A DNA stretch of 52,204 bases from Pseudoflavonifractor sp. MSJ-30 (lineage in GTDB: Bacteria > Bacillota > Clostridia > Oscillospirales > Oscillospiraceae): positions 1 through 52,204 of the forward strand of contig NZ_JAHLPU010000057.1 in NCBI RefSeq assembly GCF_018918045.1. Reading direction: 5' to 3'. Under the pieces are notes generated by a model. It searched no databases. It saw nothing but the letters and a program-made list of their open reading frames with translations, and was not told the DNA's origin. Every line of letters starts with the position of its first letter. The first letter of the stretch is position 1. Of the stretch, positions 49,822 through 52,204 are shown one piece after another. Both the position numbers and the translations under genes were made by a program.

Positions 49822-51030
49822 ATGATTTTGAAATCGGATCGGCTGACCCATGTCCATTCGGACATTCGGGGGCCGCTGTACGTTGAAGCATTGCGGATGC
49901 AGGCCGCCGGAACGCCTGTGCTGAAGCTGAATACGGGCAATCCCGGAAATTTTGGATTCAAAATGCCGCAAAGCGTCCGCCAGGCACTGCTGGAGCATGT
50001 GGATGATGCGGTGCCCTACTGCGATGTGCGGGGCATGCCCGCTGCAAGGAAGGCCATTCTGGATTACCACTTGGGGAGGGGCCTTCAGGGCATCACCATG
50101 GATGATATTTTTATCTGCAACGGTGTCAGTGAGGCCGTTTCCATGCTGATGACTGCCCTGGTGGGTACGGACGACGAGGTTTTGGTGCCATCTCCCTGCT
50201 ATTCCCTGTGGAGCAATAATACCTATCTCGGCGGCGGCAGGCCGGTTTACTACCGCTGCGATCCTAAAAATGACTGGAATCCGGACTTGGAGGATATGCG
50301 CTCCAAAATCACGAAGCATACGAAGGCTGTTCTGGTCATCAACCCCAACAATCCCACCGGCGCGGTGTACAGCAGGGAGACGCTGCTTGCCATTGCCCAG
50401 CTGGCCCGGGAGAACCACCTGCTGCTGCTGGCGGACGAGATCTATGACCGGCTGGTCATGGATGATATCCCCAATTATTCCATGGCGGCTTTGGCGCCGG
50501 ATATGCCCTGCGTGACGTTCAACGGCCTGTCCAAATCCCACATCATCTGCGGTTTCCGCTGCGGATGGATGGTGTTTTCCGGCCCCAAGGAGGAACTTTC
50601 CGAAGTGGAGCAGGGCGTGACAGCTCTGGCGTCCATGCGCCTGTGCGGCAATACCCTGACACAGCTTGTGATTCCCGCTGCCCTTGCGGATATGGACAGC
50701 ACCCGGGCCATGATGCACCCCGGCGGGCGTCTCTACGAGCAGAGCAGGGCTACGGTAGAGGGCCTGAAAAAGATTCCCGGCGTGACCCAGATACCCAACC
50801 GGGCGGCGTTTTACCTGTTCCCGGGTCTGGAAGCGGGGGCATTTGACTTTGAGAGTGACGAGGACTTTGCTATGAAGTTCCTCCATGAGAAACACATTCT
50901 GGTCATTCCCGGCCACGGCTTTGACTGGTTTGAGGATCTGCGTTTCCGCATCGTTATGCTGCCGGAGCCTGAGCGGATTACTGCCGCAATGGAATCCCTG
51001 GGAGAATTCCTGGACGAACACAGAAGATAA
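49822..51030 (+). CDS. alaA: Alanine-pyruvate-type aminotransferase, class I/II
   Basis: The 402-residue protein is a PLP aminotransferase resembling AlaA/YfbQ. The PLP lysine is Lys238 in NGLSKSHIICGFRCGW, with NPNNPTGAVYS and LLADEIYDRLVMDD as the usual cofactor-binding loops and a C-terminal RFRIVMLPEPE. The opening IRGPLYVEALRMQAAGTPVLKLNTGNPGNFGF is closest to the alanine-forming members. It probably makes alanine from pyruvate and glutamate, which would feed the alanine racemase encoded nearby. A GGGAAGAGA precedes the ATG at 49822. Confidence 0.9.
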   Translation: MILKSDRLTHVHSDIRGPLYVEALRMQAAGTPVLKLNTGNPGNFGFKMPQSVRQALLEHVDDAVPYCDVRGMPAARKAILDYHLGRGLQGITMDDIFICNGVSEAVSMLMTALVGTDDEVLVPSPCYSLWSNNTYLGGGRPVYYRCDPKNDWNPDLEDMRSKITKHTKAVLVINPNNPTGAVYSRETLLAIAQLARENHLLLLADEIYDRLVMDDIPNYSMAALAPDMPCVTFNGLSKSHIICGFRCGWMVFSGPKEELSEVEQGVTALASMRLCGNTLTQLVIPAALADMDSTRAMMHPGGRLYEQSRATVEGLKKIPGVTQIPNRAAFYLFPGLEAGAFDFESDEDFAMKFLHEKHILVIPGHGFDWFEDLRFRIVMLPEPERITAAMESLGEFLDEHRR

Positions 51031-51034
51031 AAAT

Positions 51035-51080
51035 ACAGCCCGAATTTCTGGCACTCCGTCAAAAATTCGGGCTGTTTTTA
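51035..51080. terminator. Shared terminator of alaA and the DUF218 gene
   Basis: ACAGCCCGAATTT (51035-51047) pairs with AAATTCGGGCTGT (51063-51075); on the plus strand TTTTTA follows, on the minus strand TATTTTTATCTTCTG. It ends both converging genes. Confidence 0.88.
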
Positions 51081-51728
51081 TTTCGCCAGCTGTGCCGTAT
51101 ACCCCATCTCTACCAGGGCGTAAAAAGCACTCCACACGGTATCGGGTATCTCCTGAGGAATCTGGTATCCCTTTTTGGCATACAGATCCATCCGCTGGAA
51201 GTCGCCTACCAACATTTCAACGGTGGCGCGGCTGGAGCGGCCCCGGGCAGCGTTGGTCTCCAGATATTCTGCCATGTTCTGTTGGTAGGACGTGACCTCG
51301 AAGGGCATCTCCGGCCAGTAGTTTTTCCAGGCGGCATAGATGCGGCGCTCCATATAGGGCTTGTGCACTCCCAGAATAGAGGAGACGGCGATGTCCTTTT
51401 GGGCAAGTAGATCCCGGGTAAAGGCGATGTTTTCCGCTGTGTTGGTGGATTCTGTTTCCAGCAGCAGAGCATTTTCCGGCACACCTTCGGCCAGGGCTAT
51501 GCGGCCGAAGCGTTCCGCTTCACTCTCTGTCCACATCTGGGCGGTGTTTCTTCCCAGACCGCCGGTGAAGAGTACCCAAGGGGCGAAACCGTCCCGGTAG
51601 AGTTGGGCGGCCCGACGGGGGATATCCTCGTTATAGCAGCCGAAGCCAACGATGCAGTCTGCCTTTTTTGGGGGCGTATGCAGGCATAAATAGTCCCAAA
51701 GGACCTGCGCACAGGCAAGCGTGTCCAT
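51078..51728 (-). CDS. DUF218 (YdcF/SanA-like) protein
   Basis: The 216-residue protein is a member of DUF218, a nucleotide- or lipid-linked-substrate-like family of unknown exact function. The motif pattern is VGFGCYNEDIPRRAAQLY, LFTGGLGRNTAQ with the ESEAERF acid cluster, LLLETESTNTAENI and VTSYQQNM. There is no signal peptide or membrane helix, so it belongs to the soluble YdcF-like group rather than the anchored SanA/ElyC proteins. GAAAGGATGATCGT precedes the ATG at 51728. A role in metabolite salvage or envelope biology is uncertain. Confidence 0.8.
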   Translation of the reverse strand: MDTLACAQVLWDYLCLHTPPKKADCIVGFGCYNEDIPRRAAQLYRDGFAPWVLFTGGLGRNTAQMWTESEAERFGRIALAEGVPENALLLETESTNTAENIAFTRDLLAQKDIAVSSILGVHKPYMERRIYAAWKNYWPEMPFEVTSYQQNMAEYLETNAARGRSSRATVEMLVGDFQRMDLYAKKGYQIPQEIPDTVWSAFYALVEMGYTAQLAK

Positions 51729-51757
51729 ACGATCATCCTTTCAAGATGGTTTAGCTT

Positions 51758-51786
51758 ATCATAGCAAAAAAACTTTGAAAAGGCAA
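51758..51786 (-). promoter_or_regulatory. Promoter of the DUF218 gene
   Basis: TTGCCT (51781-51786) and TATGAT (51758-51763) on the minus strand with a 17-base spacer. It diverges from the rrn promoters. Confidence 0.6.
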
Positions 51787-51796
51787 GAATCAAAGG

Positions 51797-51825
51797 TTGA
51801 CAAATGGAGGAAACGGTGGTATCAT
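51797..51825 (+). promoter_or_regulatory. rrn promoter P1
   Basis: A perfect TTGACA (51797-51802) and TATCAT (51820-51825) are 17 bases apart. Confidence 0.75.
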
Positions 51826-51911
51826 AATCCGGCTGTAAGCGAGAGACCTCCTGTGAGGCGCTGAAAGCGGCGCTGTGAACCGAAATAACTTCAAAAAGAC
51901 AAAAAAGGGTC

Positions 51912-51940
51912 TTGACAAGTAGGACGGTTTGTGGTAATAT
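51912..51940 (+). promoter_or_regulatory. rrn promoter P2
   Basis: A perfect TTGACA (51912-51917) and TAATAT (51935-51940) are 17 bases apart, 115 bases after P1. The rest of the leader to about 52134 is AT-rich and holds no gene; an antitermination box was not clearly recognised. Confidence 0.78.
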
Positions 51941-52134
51941 GAACGAGTTCAAGTGAAAGCGAGAACGGCTGTACCTTGTAAATTGAATAACGTAAAGACA
52001 AACTAGAACACCTTGGACAATTAATGGAATTGTTTAAGCGTAAGCGAAAAACAGCCAACGAAAATTCTTGAGTAATATTGCTAAGAGCGAATTATTCAAA
52101 ACTTTGATTTTAGTTCTTCGGAATTAAGATACAA

Positions 52135-52204
<70 letters not shown>

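Overview
The window looks like a chromosomal segment of a gut-type, low-motility Clostridia bacterium, most likely of the Oscillospiraceae / Oscillibacter-like group. The basis is its GC-rich Firmicutes coding style with strong AGGAGG ribosome binding sites, TTGaca/TATaat promoters with 17-base spacers, genes typical of Clostridia (GlpP antiterminator, DUF1667, DUF5685, DUF3786, THF riboswitch with an ECF folate S component) and a Clostridia-like 16S rRNA 5' end. The genus assignment is inference.

Layout. 1-2778: a YihY/BrkB membrane protein and an overlapping DUF5685 / J-domain pair. 2779-8250: a visibly more AT-rich island with an McrBC-type restriction module, a truncated MobC-like mobilization gene, a hairpin-rich transfer-origin-like stretch, a NUDIX hydrolase and a frameshifted small gene. 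8313-9674: a secreted protein with exact 29-residue Gly-rich repeats. 10050-12144: housekeeping genes rpsF-ssb-rpsR, HU and rqcP, with a candidate micro-ORF transcript between the two divergent units. 12197-13594: a THF riboswitch with terminator controlling an unusually long FolT-like ECF S component. 13703-14485: an orphan ParB/Noc-type protein. 14526-18336: a BMP-family (nucleoside type) ABC transporter without its binding protein. 18825-20698: a tiny lipoprotein and a lipoprotein made of two tandem beta-helix halves, divergent from a ROK glucokinase. 21843-22211: a large nested palindrome, related to a repeat at the window start.

23134-31501 holds two drug-efflux-like loci, each with a MarR regulator and a heterodimeric ABC exporter in which the first subunit has lost the catalytic glutamate. 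31744-32082 is a small AT-rich membrane protein. 32446-37512 is a four-gene MacAB-like system with two different adaptor proteins.

37834-44707 is a complete glycerol unit: GlpP antiterminator, TetR regulator, glycerol kinase, glycerol facilitator and a three-protein (two flavoproteins plus DUF1667) glycerol-3-phosphate dehydrogenase-like module. Intrinsic terminators sit in front of glpP and in front of the dehydrogenase genes, which fits GlpP-dependent antitermination. 44895-48895 is an alr-capA-capA operon. 49135-51728 holds DUF3786, an AlaA-like aminotransferase and a DUF218 protein. The window ends inside the 16S rRNA gene of an rrn operon preceded by two strong tandem promoters.

I saw no tRNA, CRISPR array, intact transposase or phage gene. 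No element here is clearly a wholly new system. The best candidates for a second look are the micro-ORF transcript upstream of rpsF, the FolT fusion, the two-adaptor efflux system with a Met/Asp-rich tail, the duplicated beta-helix lipoprotein and the nested palindrome family.
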